A DNA stretch of 64,000 bases from Glandiceps talaboti (lineage: Eukaryota; Hemichordata; Enteropneusta; Spengelidae), in the NCBI RefSeq assembly GCF_964340395.1, contig NC_135549.1, positions 21,426,842 through 21,490,841 on the forward strand. Direction: 5' to 3'. The notes under the pieces are model-generated. The model searched no databases. It had not been told where the DNA came from and was given only the letters and a program-made list of their open reading frames with translations. Positions 13,616 through 26,470 of the stretch are shown here, one piece after another (the first letter of the stretch is position 1; each line of letters opens with the position of its first letter). Made by a program: the position numbers and the translations under genes.

Positions 13616-16600
13616 TTAATCTGACTTTCGTTTTTCTCGATCTGAAAGACTCCGACAGCTTTTATACAAACATGAACAGGTCTTCTTGATCAGGACAATC
13701 ACTGTCAATGTTACTAAAACTAAAAACAGCATCACATCTATCAAGTAGTACTGAACAAAGTTCAGATTTCCAGCCTGTGATCGGAGATGTTGTCCGCCAT
13801 GTTTGATGACGTGTTCAATCCAAAATACAGCTGTGTCACCAGGCGACATTGGCCTGTCTCTATGGATACGGGACAAGCGTTCTGCGTTCTGTTTAAACCT
13901 GAAATGCAAAAGCAATAAGCGTTTGTTGCCTTTCTATCCGCATTTATTCAATCAATAAAGGGTCGAATGCTACATCCTCATTATCACATCAAAATTATTC
14001 TTATTGGTTACTTTGATAGTCAATGCTTTGTAAGATTGCCGTATGGAATAGGAAAAGTGGTATGTGCACGTAAGCAATCAACCCATTCCCTCAAATCAAT
14101 GCCCTTCTAGTATACTGTTTCATTCTTAACAATTCCATTTGTCTGTTTTTGAAATAAAGATGTAATATCTGAATTACTACATGACTCTCACAACAAATGT
14201 ATTGGATACTCTGATAGCAAATATTGCAGCTGTTACCATGGTTACTGCTTGAATCTCTGTATGGTAGGCGCTGGGGTAGAGGGCGTTACTGGCCACTCTT
14301 ACTCAAATGTGACATACCTGGCATCAGTAACTACTTTCAGTACAGCATCATAGAGTTTATCTTCAGTGAGTGTTTTCACGTCCAACGTCACAGCCATACC
14401 TTTCTCCGCCAGCCATGGGATGTTATCAAGTTGGTCATGGTAGAGTGGCATTCCAACTATTGGTACACCGTGGTAGATGGCCTCATACACCCCGTTCAAT
14501 CCACCATGGTAGATAATGGCCTTGGTCTTTGGATGACCTAACACACACGTTTAGAGGAAGTAGAAAGTTAAAAGGAGGTGTTCAGAGACTTGTTTCAAAA
14601 TATGATGAATTTAAAAGGAAATTCTCATGGAGTGCTCAGCACACAACAGCACTCGTTTTTCACTGAATTTCGGGGTTATTAATTTTGATATTTATTATAT
14701 GGTTTCAGGTAGCCATCACGACTTCAGTTAAAATTTATAATGATTTTGGATGTCTTTGGATGACCTAACACACAGGTTTAAAGGAAGTAAAAAGTTAAAA
14801 TGAGGTGTCCACAAGCTTGTTTTAATCTCAGACAACTATAGAAAATAGATATGCAACGCAATGATTTCTATTGTACTTAGGATTGTCTGTGTTGGGATTA
14901 GCGCTGGAATATATTAAACACCATCACTGTCGGTGTGACGCCCTGATTTAACATACCTAGGTGTACTGAGACTAGCCCAGCTTTCACAAGACCACGAGAT
15001 CTGGCCGCGAGACATGACGTCATATACGGTCAGATTTCAGTCAGACGGCATCGTTTCAGAATTTGTAAATAAGGTCTTCTACCAAAACTGTCATACTTCT
15101 CTGATTTCGAAGATGCTGATCATTACAAATACACTCTTTCATAACACTGGCCCATTACAATACACACATAAGTGCGACAATACGCGTGAGACAAACAACA
15201 TACGAATTTCTCATTTCATTACACAACTCAACTGGTCAATGACTTGCTTGAGAGATCATGCTTCGAGAAATTCGATCATTACTACTATGTTTTGCTACAT
15301 TGTCCAGTTGTACTGAAATGTTAGTTAGAGATGACTCATTATAAATTCATATATTCGGAGTCAAAAGCGGGAATATTCAAACAGCTGTAACTTAACTAAA
15401 AAACACGTCCAATTTCAGTGGTATTTGCATGAACGTGTTCCTTGAAACATAAGGTATCTAATGGTGTCTGCTTCGAATGTACCCGAAGGATATCCGAAGT
15501 GCAAATCGGCAAATTACGAAAATGCACGAAAAACGAGCAATCGGCAAATTCGGAGAGAGTTCAACACAATAGGCTCAAAACAAGAGTTAGAAGGATACTG
15601 TATTAGGACACTGTATGTGTTAGGAGGCAATCATTCATCTCGATACTTACCTATAAACAATACACATTGTATATCTGTTTTCTATAATCGTGGTCTGAGT
15701 TTCAATATACGATTTTAACATTAAATGTGCGTGGGGTCCTTGTGTTACACGATAATGATAGTTTTCCAGAGTTTCAATTGTTTGCAATTGCTGGGTTTAA
15801 TTAAAGTCAAATGGTTCACAGTATCCTTTATGACGTCACTAAACATTTATAATGATTTTTAAGAGATCCAGACTGTTATAGATATGATTTCAAATTGGAA
15901 TATTCGCGAACATGTGCTAACACACTTACTTTTCTCTTTTCCTTTTATTGGCCCACTGACCAACCCATCATAGAAAACACCTCCTAATAGTTCCTTTCAC
16001 ATCTTTTGAGTTATGTTCTCCGTGTGATTGTCAATATTTCAACAAGTCACGTTAACGTTTATTTTCAGTTTAGCATACAAATAATCAGACTATGGGTGAA
16101 TTTTTTTCTTGCTACTACACTTCCGATAACGGTAACACTTTAAACACCAGACTCACCAAGTAAGTCATTCTGTGGAAGCCATTTCACTGCTTTGATGTTT
16201 CTCCCCATTGTCTTCGGTAGATTGTCCGAGTATTTAAGGATAACCTTTTGTGGAAGTCTACCAAGTGCTGACACAATGATATCTAACTTATCCGTTCTAC
16301 TGAATTGTACATACGAACCCAATGAAAATATCACCACACCATGGTCTCCTGATGATTGCATGAACTCTTCAAATTCCTGAGAGGCACAGAGAAAACATGA
16401 GGGAGGCTTCATCAGTAAAAGGAAGGGGCCGGGGGAATTAGCCGGGGTTGGGGTCAGATTTTATAAATTCATTCTCAGGGAGGGCCATAATTCAGAAAGA
16501 ATTTAGGGGAGGGTCACATCTTACTTTGATTCATAGTATTCATAGTCCAGACAATGGGGCAGTGCACCCATCTAGTCTTTGGGAGTAGTTCTTTCCTTCA

Positions 16601-17678
16601 TTTCTGCCAATTTGATCAAAAGCCGGGAATTAATTAAAGTAATGCATGCCTTCATGATACAATTGCACTCTCACAGTGGCCGTATATATAAGGCTGACCG
16701 CCAGATGATACATAATATACAAATAAAGACCGTTCTTGCAACCATCTCAATATATTTACTGGTACGATCATTATTCGATATACATTTTATTTTCCTGACA
16801 TACATTTAAACAAATTTCCCTACCTTCTCAAGGGGTTCAGTAGGACCTGCCATTATTCCAGCTATTAATACGACATTAGGCATTAATGGACGTGGATAAT
16901 CAAATGCGAAGTCGGTATTGTATATAAACAGTTCTGCAGCCTCCGCCATTTTATGCAAGGTCAAGTCAGGTCGAATATTGTACTTGTGTTGTAAGTTTCT
17001 ATAGTGAGGAAGCATGTAGAAATTGTAAAGTACATAAGAGAATGCGTAGTGTCCAACATTTTCGAGTCTTTGCAAAAATGACATTTGTGATGTCAGACCA
17101 CTTCCCATGGACGGAACATATGCTGGATTGCTGGGAATGTTATACATATTGCCGTCCATCATTGGGTTGATTCTATTATTGCCAACTAAAACAAATGGGA
17201 GAGATATGCGATGTGCAAGGAGTATTGGACATATCATATGCACGTTTGCAACAAGCAGGTCAAAGTTAGATTTCTCTAGCTTGCTGAGAAGGACTGCATC
17301 ATTGAGAACGCGATCACATTCAGGCACAAATTTCAACATAACGTCTAACCAATCGAACCATGTAGCTTCGCCGCCTAGGTATTTGTTTGACGTGCTCTTC
17401 ACTATCACAGGTCCCCTCGCTTTGTACGAATACGTTTCAAGTGTGAGTGGCGTTCCACCATCTTTCGGTTCACTAGGGACGTACACAGCTTCGTTGACTA
17501 ATATGGTGACCTGGTGTCCTTGCTTCGCTAAATGTTGTCCGATTTTCTCCATATACAGGATTACGCTGCCTCTACTCATTCCTGGGGCGACGAAGATCTT
17601 AAAAGACTCGACACCGCCATTCCTAAGTATTGCCATATGAATGCAAAATGATGCAAGAGCGGTTACAAGTCTCGCCAT
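13616..17678 (-). CDS. UDP-glycosyltransferase, UGT-2 (four exons)
   Basis: Exons on the minus strand are 17678-16824, 16376-16157, 14537-14318 and 13898-13616, all GT-AG, giving 525 aa. The start is the ATG that opens MARLVTALASF, a short signal peptide ending near VES. The acceptor half (exon 1) has GHQVTILV and SLPFVLVGNN. The donor half has WLPQNDLLGHP, YHGGLNGVYEAIYHG and DQLDN. Exon 4 encodes FWIEHVIKHGGQH, one membrane helix and a basic tail ending KRKSD (KxKxx). Val39 (GSVI) and Asn145 (FDLLVAN) replace the catalytic His and Asp, as in its paralogues. Intron 2 contains a second copy of the exon 3 acceptor region (14,751-14,823), and intron 1 a repeat fragment. It is very close to UGT-3 and divergently placed from it. 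Its role is otherwise as for UGT-1, with unknown substrate. Confidence 0.93.
14751..14823 (-). repeat. Duplicated splice-acceptor region in UGT-2 intron 2
   Basis: CTTTGGATGACCTAACACAC-GGTTTAAAGGAAGTA-AAAGTTAAAA repeats 14,527-14,575 with few changes. On the gene strand this is the intron 2 acceptor GTGTGTTAG plus about 15 bases of exon 3 (GTCATCCAAAG), lying 220 bp upstream of the real one. It is a potential decoy acceptor. Confidence 0.8.
16420..16540. repeat. Fragment of the GGCCGGGG inverted-repeat family
   Basis: GGGGCCGGGGGAATTAG, GGGAGGGCCATAATT and TTAGGGGAGGGTCACA resemble the ends and interior of the element at 29,225-29,973. It lies in UGT-2 intron 1. Confidence 0.5.
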
Positions 17679-17957
17679 TGTTTGTCGTTTTCCTTTTTTT
17701 CTATGTCACTCAAGCCTCCGAGCCTCACGGTAAGTTTGTGGAGCGACCTCTGTAGTCTGTAACTTCTGTAAGGCATTGCACTGTGTCGTTTGTTCGTTTG
17801 TCTACATCTATTTAAATATCACAATGTTTCACTAAAAGTATGTTGCGCTTTGGGGCAAAACACTTAAAAGTTAATCTGTAACGGCTTTAAAAGTAATGTT
17901 CATGATATAATCTATTTTTAAAAATGTTAATCAATAAGACCAAAATGTTCTGTTCTT

Positions 17958-18015
17958 CAGGTACGGTAAAGGTTGGGTAAAAGTGGGTAAATTTGACTTT
18001 TCGTATAGTGTATAT
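17958..18015. repeat. Single terminal repeat of the CGAAAAGTC family
   Basis: GTGGGTAAATTTGACTTTTC-GTATAGTGTATATACC is the reverse complement of the copy near 1012-1048. Confidence 0.6.
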
Positions 18016-18529
18016 ACCCTGGATATGTGCTTCGTATATTGGACAATATTAAAATGTTACGCACCCTACATGTTACACACTATAAATCACTACATCTCAC
18101 AGAGGCTTTGGGTGCACATACTAATCTATAGAATCGATAGGTAGATATGGCCACCTAAAGTTCTCCAAAACGATTTACTTTCCCAAGGTTACGGACACTT
18201 ACCAGGTTTGTGACATGCGATACTGATTTGTAGAACTTCTTGCTTGATGTCCATGTAATAGTTTATTTAATAGCTTCAAATGTTGGTTTAATTTACTTAC
18301 TGTGTTAGTCTATTTAAAGAATCATAAATGGTAGTTTCAAACTGTTGACAGACCTAACCTGTAAAGTCATATCATCTAAAGTCACATTGATGAATATATA
18401 TATGTTACACCCAATCCGTGAAACTGTCCAATTCATGAAATGTGCAGTATAATTTTGCTCAGTTTAGTTCATGAAATGGTTTACCTTATGCAATGAGAGT
18501 ATAGTTTACGATCTAAAAGGGGCCAAATT

Positions 18530-18966
<437 letters not shown>

Positions 18967-19335
18967 CTCATCAACTAAAAATGATTACATCTAGATTAGA
19001 CATACATTTTGAGTGTAACAGCATAGGTTTAAAATAACTATTTTAAAGACATATTCTGCAGGGCGAACAGGTGTTCTGAAACAAGGAATAAACTTCCCTG
19101 CCTTGCTTTGAAGATATAGTTATTATAACGTAGAGGGCGCTATATAATGTTTCTTGGTATGAAATGAAATTGATGAAATTTAGCTTTAACAATGCATTAG
19201 TGGAAATGAAACATTGGTTGTGATATAGCCGCTATCTCTGTCATGTACGCAAAACCTTGTTACGATCGTCTATGCAATTCTTACCTGGTGGACAATGGGA
19301 AGTACAATATTTGAAAAATGTGCTGGAAAAATTGT

Positions 19336-19688
19336 GTAATAATAATAATAATAATGTTGGTTTCTTATATAGCGCTTTCCCAAAGTGCTTTACAATTATT
19401 ACCCCTGGCTCGGATCAGAACGGCACAACAGCCCTTTAGTCTTCCTCAACTCCCCGGGGAGCATACAATCCATTGCAGCCATTTAAGCGCATAGGATTAA
19501 AGCCTTTACATTGCAACCTATATCCTACCAGGTCCCCAGTTATACAGCTGGGTTGACTGAGGCACAGTCGTGGTTCAAATCTTGCCCAAGGACTTTAGCC
19601 ACTCAGAAACAAACAGCAGGAAGCGACGGGGCTCGAACCTGCAACCTGTAGATTCCAAGCCGGTCACACTAGCCATTCACCCATCATG
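19336..19688 (-). mobile_element. tRNA-derived SINE
   Basis: On the minus strand the 5' end carries polymerase III boxes: an A-box-like TGGCTAGTGTGACCGG (complement of 19,660-19,675) and a near-perfect B box GGTTCGAGCCC (complement of 19,629-19,639), spaced as in a tRNA. A body of about 250 bp follows, with GTAAAGCACTTTGGGAAAGC near its end, and a tail of ATT repeats (19,336-19,355). It does not fold as an intact tRNA, so it is a SINE and not a tRNA gene. Confidence 0.75.
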
Positions 19689-20437
19689 ACTCCACAATGT
19701 AATGACATGCGCATATAGAACTTCACTATTGATTGCATGGGTATTGAATAGTTGATCCTCAGGGTACACAGTGCAAAGCTATGATCCTCAGCATCCACAG
19801 TCCAAAACTCGTAGCTATAAACACCCAACTTTAAGAAACAGAGCAATCGTGTTATGTCGTGCGAATGTCCTATGGCTTCTAAAGTATCGATAATAGAAAG
19901 TGTCATCGAAATGTATTGTTATACAGAGTACATTGTAAATATAAGATATGGGTTGATGGGTTTCAGGCTCAAGAGCTGAAGATTTTACATTGATTTTTTA
20001 TTTCAAAACACCTTTTGTCATATATTGCTGTTTGATTTTGATGACCTGTACTGTAAGTACATAAGTCTCAAAATAATTTTAAAGTAGCTAAGTAGTATTT
20101 GATGTTAATAATTCTCACATGATGTGATATATATCAAACATAAATCGATAGTTTGTTGGCCAATCAATAGATAAAGCCATTGTATATCACACATTTTTTA
20201 CGCGTATTTGTCAATGAAGTGACTTCCCATTGATCTCAAGATCAGAGTTCAGGAGTTGCACATCTAAGTAAGTCATTCGACACGTCATGCACATGAAGAA
20301 GGATTGTCAGTCAGTCAAACGAACGACACAATGCATGCGGCCTTGAACAGTTTCAAACGACTGAGGGCGCTACATATCGACCTGTTGAGAGGTCTATATC
20401 TATTAGGTTAGGGTGACATAGCACAGAAACAGCTACA

Positions 20438-23356
20438 ATGGCTAGAACTGATCTAACTGCCATTCTGCTATTTTGCATTTACATGACATTTCTAAGGAAT
20501 GACAGGGTCGACTCTTTTAAAATCCTCATCGCCCCAGGAATGAGTAGCGGAAGCACAAGCATGTATATGGAGAAAATAGGACGACATTTAGCGAAGCAAG
20601 GGCACCAGGTCACCATGTTGGTCAACAGTGCTGTGTACGTCCCAGGTGAACCGATGGATAACGAAACATCACTTACGCTGGAAACCTATTCATACAAAGT
20701 GAAAAGGCCTGTGATAGCGAAGAGCACGTCACAAAAGTATCTAAGCGGCGAAGCTACATGGATTGATTGGTTAGCTGGTTGGTCTGGATTAGTTCCTGAA
20801 TGTGATCATGTTCTCGGTGACCAAGTCCTTCACACTAAGCTAGAGAAATCCAACTTTGACCTGGTAGTGGCTAACGTGTTTGTAATATGTCCTATACTTC
20901 TTGCACATCGCATATCTTTACCGTTTGTTTTAGTTGGCAACAACAGAATCCATCCCATGATGGACGGTAACATGTATAACATTCCCAGCAATCCAGCATA
21001 TGTTCCATGTATGGCAACTGGTCTGACGTCACAAATGTCATTTTTGCAAAGACTCGAAAATGTTGGACACTACGCATTCTCTTATGTACTTTACAATTTC
21101 TACATGCTTCCTCACTATAGACACTTACAACACAAGTACAATATTCGACCTGATTTGACCTTGCATAAAATGGCGGAGGCTGCTGAACTGTTTCTATACA
21201 ATACGGACTTCGCATTTGATTATCCACGTCCATTAATGCCTAATGTCGTATTGATAGGTGGAATCATGGCAGGTCCAGCTGAACCTCTGGAGAAGGTATG
21301 TAATTTTGGTTAAATGTTTGTCAAATGGAAAAAAAACATACGTGTTCTAAATTGAGATTTTGCCAGTATACACCAAACAAAAATCAATGGATTGTTAGAT
21401 CCATTGGTCAATCAATAACAAAGTTTTGTATTTTATATTTGATCAGCACATATATTTATTAAAGTACAGTTTAAAAAAAAAGCAGGATGTACAAATCATA
21501 GCTTTCGCTTTAAAACTCCTACACAAACTTAAAGTATTTGGTATCGTAGTATAAACTATGCCGTTAAGAAGTAGAATACCAATATCTGTATACTAAAACA
21601 GCTCAAAGGTACCCCGACATCCGTGATATTTGGGGATATGTGCTCATTGAAGACTTATTCTAACTTGTGTTTTCTCTGTGCCTCTCAGGAATTTGAAGAG
21701 TTCATGCAATCATCAGGAGACCAAGGTGTTGTCGTATTTTCATTGGGTTCGTATGTACAATTTAGTAGAACGGATAAATTGGATATGATTGTGTCAGCAC
21801 TGAGTAGACTACCACAAAAGGTTATCCTGAAATACACGGACACTTTACCGAAGACAGTTGGGAGTAACATCAAAGCAGTGAAATGGCTTCCACAGAATGA
21901 CTTACTTGGTGAGTCTGGTGTTCTTGAAAGTGCCACGATCATCACAAAGGCAGTCGCAAAACTCAACTTTTCACAAACAAAAGGGTTATCCATAGTTTCA
22001 TTGTTATGATCAACTGGAAAACAAACATTACCATGTTAAATTGTTGACACACGTATAGACAACATAATCGTGCATTGTCAAGGGGGAAATATTAAATGAT
22101 GGTTTTTATTTTTGTTTCTTGTCGTAACCTTAAAATGATGGGTCGATCGGATGGGTTGTGAAACGGACAAGAAAGAAATGTATGTTTGTACATGTACATT
22201 ATGTATTCACTGTATATTCACACTTTTAACAGTCTAGAAGTCTTAGAACTCATTATCAATGTTTACTAAAGTCGTGATGGCTACCTGAAACCATAAATAT
22301 CCAAAGTAAAAAAAAACGAAATTCAGTGAAAAACGATTAATGTTGTGCAACGAGGACGCCATGGAAATTTCTTTTTAAAGTTATCATGTTTTCAAGCAGG
22401 TCTGTGAACACCTTTAACTCTGCTTCCTCTAAACGTGTCTGTTAGGTCATCCAAAGACCAAGGCCATTATCTACCATGGTGGATTGAACGGGGTGTATGA
22501 GGCCATCTACCACGGTGTACCAATAGTTGGAATGCCACTCTACAATGACCAACTTGATAACATCCCATGGCTGACGGAGAAAGGTATGGCTGTGACGTTG
22601 GACGTGAAAACTCTCACTGAAGATATACTCTATGATGCTGTATTGAAAGTGGTTACTGATGTAAGGTATGTAAAATGAAAATTAAGGGTGGCCAGTAACA
22701 CCTGGCTATTCCCACACCTAAGCCATATATTCCACCAGTAACCATAGTAACAGCTTGCAATATTCGGTACCAGAGTATCAAATAGGTTTATTTTTGAATG
22801 TCCTGCACCAATTCAGATATCAGATATTTATTCCCCAAAAATAGGTAAATTGGCAAATCGTGAGCTACTCCCTATCAATTGTGGACAATACTGATTTGAG
22901 ACATTAGTTGTCACATGCACTTGTCACTATTCCATGCAATAGTACAAAGTATACACCATCTAAGTAACTAATAATAATAATAATTTTGATGTGATTATAA
23001 GGATATACCCTTCCATTGAATTAACTTAATTAATGCAAATATAAATATACACGGTTTCCGTTGTTTTTTGCAGGTATAAACAGAATGCAGAACGTTTGTC
23101 CCGTATCCATAGAGATAGACCCATGTCACCTGGTGACACAGCTGCATTTTGGATTGAACACGTCATCAAACATGGCGGACAACATCTCCGATCACAGGCT
23201 GGAAATCTGAACTTTGTTCAGTACTACTTGATAGATGTGATGCTGTTTTTAATTTTAGTAACATTGACAGTGAGTGTCTTGATCAAGAAGACGTGTTCAT
23301 GTTTGTATAAAAGTTGTCGGGGTCTTTCAGATCGAGAAAAACGAAAGTCAGATTAA
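20438..23356 (+). CDS. UDP-glycosyltransferase, UGT-3 (four exons)
   Basis: Exons are 20438-21295, 21689-21908, 22446-22665 and 23074-23356 with GT-AG introns, giving 526 aa. It has a signal peptide in MARTDLTAILLFCIYMTF, acceptor half in exon 1, and a donor half with WLPQNDLLGHP, YHGGLNGVYEAIYHG and DQLDN. A single C-terminal membrane helix and a tail ending KRKSD (KxKxx) fit an ER type I membrane protein. Thr40 (GSTS) and Asn146 (FDLVVAN) replace the catalytic dyad. It is nearly identical in structure to UGT-2 and lies head to head with it. An AATAAA at 23,947-23,952 could end the transcript. It is the sister of UGT-2 by a local inverted duplication. The substrate is unknown. Confidence 0.93.
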
Positions 23357-24139
23357 GAAAATGCAGAGTACGACACTTCTCCTTTGGTGCTTAGAAAACT
23401 GTGGGGGAAGTATATTACAAAGGGTTCATAGCGTGATAGCGGTAGTCCTATTTTGACAATGGTCGATGGAGACGTACTACTTTTATCGACAGCACACCCT
23501 TAATGTAAAGCAAACTTGATTCATGAATACAGATCTAGTAGAAGGGACGTTATTTTAGAAACCGCCTTCCTTACTTGACTTCCTCTAGAGTAAGATACCG
23601 ATCAGAGATGATATGTTTGTGTTTTTTACTGAATTGGTCAGTTCTACAAATAACCAGTAGGTGTGAGTGTAAGAGAACCAGTGTGTATGAGAACTTGCAA
23701 GGATAACTTGAGGGCCCTCAACCGGTAACCCTTCCTCTTCCCCACTGACCATGAAAAGAGACGTGGTGAGGGGCGCTCTGTAGAACTAACTCATGAATAA
23801 TTAATAAGGTTATCATAGTAAAGGTGGTTTATTAAACCAACAAAAACAGTTAAAAGTAATTTAGAAAAAAACACAACACCAGCTTTTAGAATCATTACTT
23901 TATTACATGGTAAGGAAAAGATTTAAAAAAATATATAAAAGTAGACAATAAACAAAAAGAAATATAATCATTTATATAATTATGGCCAATTCCAAGTCCC
24001 TGTGGTACAAGGCCAAAAAGTCACCTACGTTTGAAGCAAGTGCGCCACCATTTAGCACAGGTGGTTAATCTGAAACGTTTGTTTACAGTTTGTGCCTCTT
24101 TTTAGCAGCGGTAGTCAGGTCGTACACTTGACAGATCTA

Positions 24140-24310
24140 GAGTTTTTGCTAAGGTTGGGGAACCCCGATAATGTATAACAGAAAGGGGGAAAGTGGTAAA
24201 AATGACAGCGTTTCCCCCATAGAGTCTATGGTAATTTTGTTTGGGAACCTGAGTAAAATGACATCGGAACCCCGGTAAATTTTACCCACTTGCCACCCTT
24301 ACCAAAAACA
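24140..24310. repeat. Dispersed repeat, copy 1
   Basis: AAAATGACAG-GTTT, CCATA, TCTA-GGTAATTTTGTTT and GGAACC...TTACC blocks recur in the same order at 53,810-53,945. Confidence 0.5.
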
Positions 24311-24469
24311 CTGCTTGAGTAATATTATTAACGCTATAGTTGAAGAAGATAATTGAATGGTTAGAATATTGGCCAGCAGCCTCACCAGATATAGATCATA
24401 TTTTAATGTATTTAATTTCCAGATGTTGAAAAACTCACTTGTAGCAAATAGGATAGCTAGTCTGTAACA

Positions 24470-24512
24470 GTGTAAGGTACGCCGTGACGAGGCGCCCTCA
24501 CACATCGGTTAA
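24470..24512 (-). repeat. Short dispersed motif (CCGATGTGTGAGGGCG)
   Basis: On the minus strand it reads CCGATGTGTGAGGGCG, then about 10 variable bases, then GGCGTACCTTACA. The same arrangement occurs on the plus strand at 62,918-62,960. Confidence 0.55.
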
Positions 24513-25954
24513 CCCTCAGTGAGAGGAGGTCGGAACGGCGCGACGTATCTGTCTATAGGATGGCATCTGTAGAATGATTTACTATGCAAGGCCTTGAAAT
24601 TGAGTGAGTATATGCTCGGTTAACTTTATTTTGTTAAAACTATTGTCTAGTCTCATTTAGACTGTTGACAGTCGTTCGTGCCTTTTTTGCTACGTTTTAT
24701 CTAAAACTAAAGTCGTCGCCTCGCTCCGATCCGGAGCAATACTATAACCGCGTACTGATCAGCGAGTGCCGGAGGCACGAAACGACAAATTGTAACTTGT
24801 TCAAATGTAGACTAAATGGAATACATCGAAATGAAATCGTACAGTAGTGAAATAGAAAGTTAGGGCTATGAATAAGTAGATATACGTAATAATCGGATAT
24901 CATCGGGGACGTGTTTCTTTTTATGAAATATAATTATTTGTTAGCTGAACATTTTGACTAGATGAAATTTGAGTGATAATGACATAAATTTATTTTGGGA
25001 TAGTCGCTAGTGCATCTATATGTATATAGTTTTACAACGACCTTGAAGAACCTAAGGTCATTGCATACATTTTGTACTGTAGCTTAATTAGGTCATATAG
25101 CTGTCTGTGGTTCTATTCATCAACGACTCAGTATTCCTTGATGTTTATGTTTTAATTATCAACCGCTATAAAGACACATTTTTTTTCTCAAATATATATG
25201 TAACGTGTTTTCTTTAATATCGTATCCTGAAGTGTGTTTAGGACTACCTTCGTCAATAGAAGAAGAAAGTGTGTACAATTTTCCTATGTCGGTGATTTTT
25301 GGTAACAGTCGTATAGATTATAGCAATTTGACCTCAGAAGTTGTCATCGTTTACATAGAGTGATAGAGGTGGAGAAACGGAGACATACAAAGAGAGACAG
25401 AGATATAGACATAGACAAATATAAAGAGATGAATGCCTTATTGCTATCACAAATCACATTGCTATAGACAGGAGAAGTCTTTAATAATATTGTGTTTTGT
25501 CAAAAATGAATTGATATGTTAGTGACCCCCCCCCCCTCCCCCAACCACCCTCTAACATGACATTGAAATACCATGAAGGTCATGCAGTTTCTGCTCCGCT
25601 TCTTATTTATCATGATTTTTTCCCAAGTGAAGCTCGAACAGTATTTGGGATCGGGTATGAGTTATTTCGTCACAGTTGGAGAATCATGATACTTTGGCAT
25701 ACTATGCATGGCCCAATAAATAACACAATCTTATATATACAGCGAGAAGTTACAAGAGTGTTAATTTCCAGTAATAGTACTATAAAGATGTAAGGTCATC
25801 GGTTTTAGTTGGCCGGGTAATAAAAGTAAACATAGACTTCAGGGAATATTCAAATTAGAGATGATGATCACCGTCTGTCAAAACAACACGCACGTTAAAC
25901 CAGGCTTTAAGTTTAGGGTTTTATATTGTGTGCACGTGTGCAGTACTATATATG

Positions 25955-26470
25955 TGTACTTTTTAGCCCCCCCCCCTCCCCCCGGGTGTTATTACAATGG
26001 GCTCAGTCCGTCCGTCCGTCCGTTCGTGCCGTCCGTAATACGTCATTTCTCAGACATGCAATATTCGATTTCCTTCAAACCTGACACAAAGGTGACATAC
26101 CATGTGGGACATATGCACCTTTTTTGATATATGAAAAATTGACCGAATGGCGGCCATATTTGTAGTTAAAAAAACAATATTTACTGCATAAGTCAAAAAC
26201 TGTAATACATAGACACTCAAATAGAGTGTCTACTCCCATATTATCAGATGCAAGCTATCTGTGGATATCTTGACCCCTGACCTTGACCTTCAGGGTCAAT
26301 TGTCAAAATCAAGTCAATTCCTGCCAATCACAGACACATTGTTGTTTTTTACATATTGCCAATTTTCTTTTGAATCATGTTTACAAGTAACATTGAATAA
26401 AGGAACTATACACAAGCCCACATCACTCTTACTGAATGAAAGCCATATTTGTAGTTAAAAGTTAAAGTGT
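25955..26470. repeat. Dispersed repeat with (TCCG)n and GACCTTGACCTT motifs
   Basis: A C-rich head, TCCG tandem units, TTTCCTTCAAACCTGACACA, TGACCTTGACCTTCAGGGTC and ATCACAGACACATTG follow in order. Several of these blocks match the UGT-1 intron 1 repeat. It has no coding capacity. Confidence 0.6.

Larger units (their letters stand above)
23357..25954. other. Intergenic, dispersed repeats only
   Basis: No gene is visible. The first few hundred bases may be the UGT-3 3' UTR. Two dispersed repeats (24,140-24,310 and 24,470-24,512) are listed separately. Confidence 0.5.

Noticed and set aside
19600-19690. Possible tRNA gene on the minus strand
   Set aside because: The boxes are present but no acceptor stem or anticodon arm can be drawn, and the body and tail identify a SINE.
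20892-21233. 113-codon minus-strand frame opposite UGT-3 exon 1
   Set aside because: Shadow of the conserved coding strand. Similar shadows occur opposite the other UGT exons.
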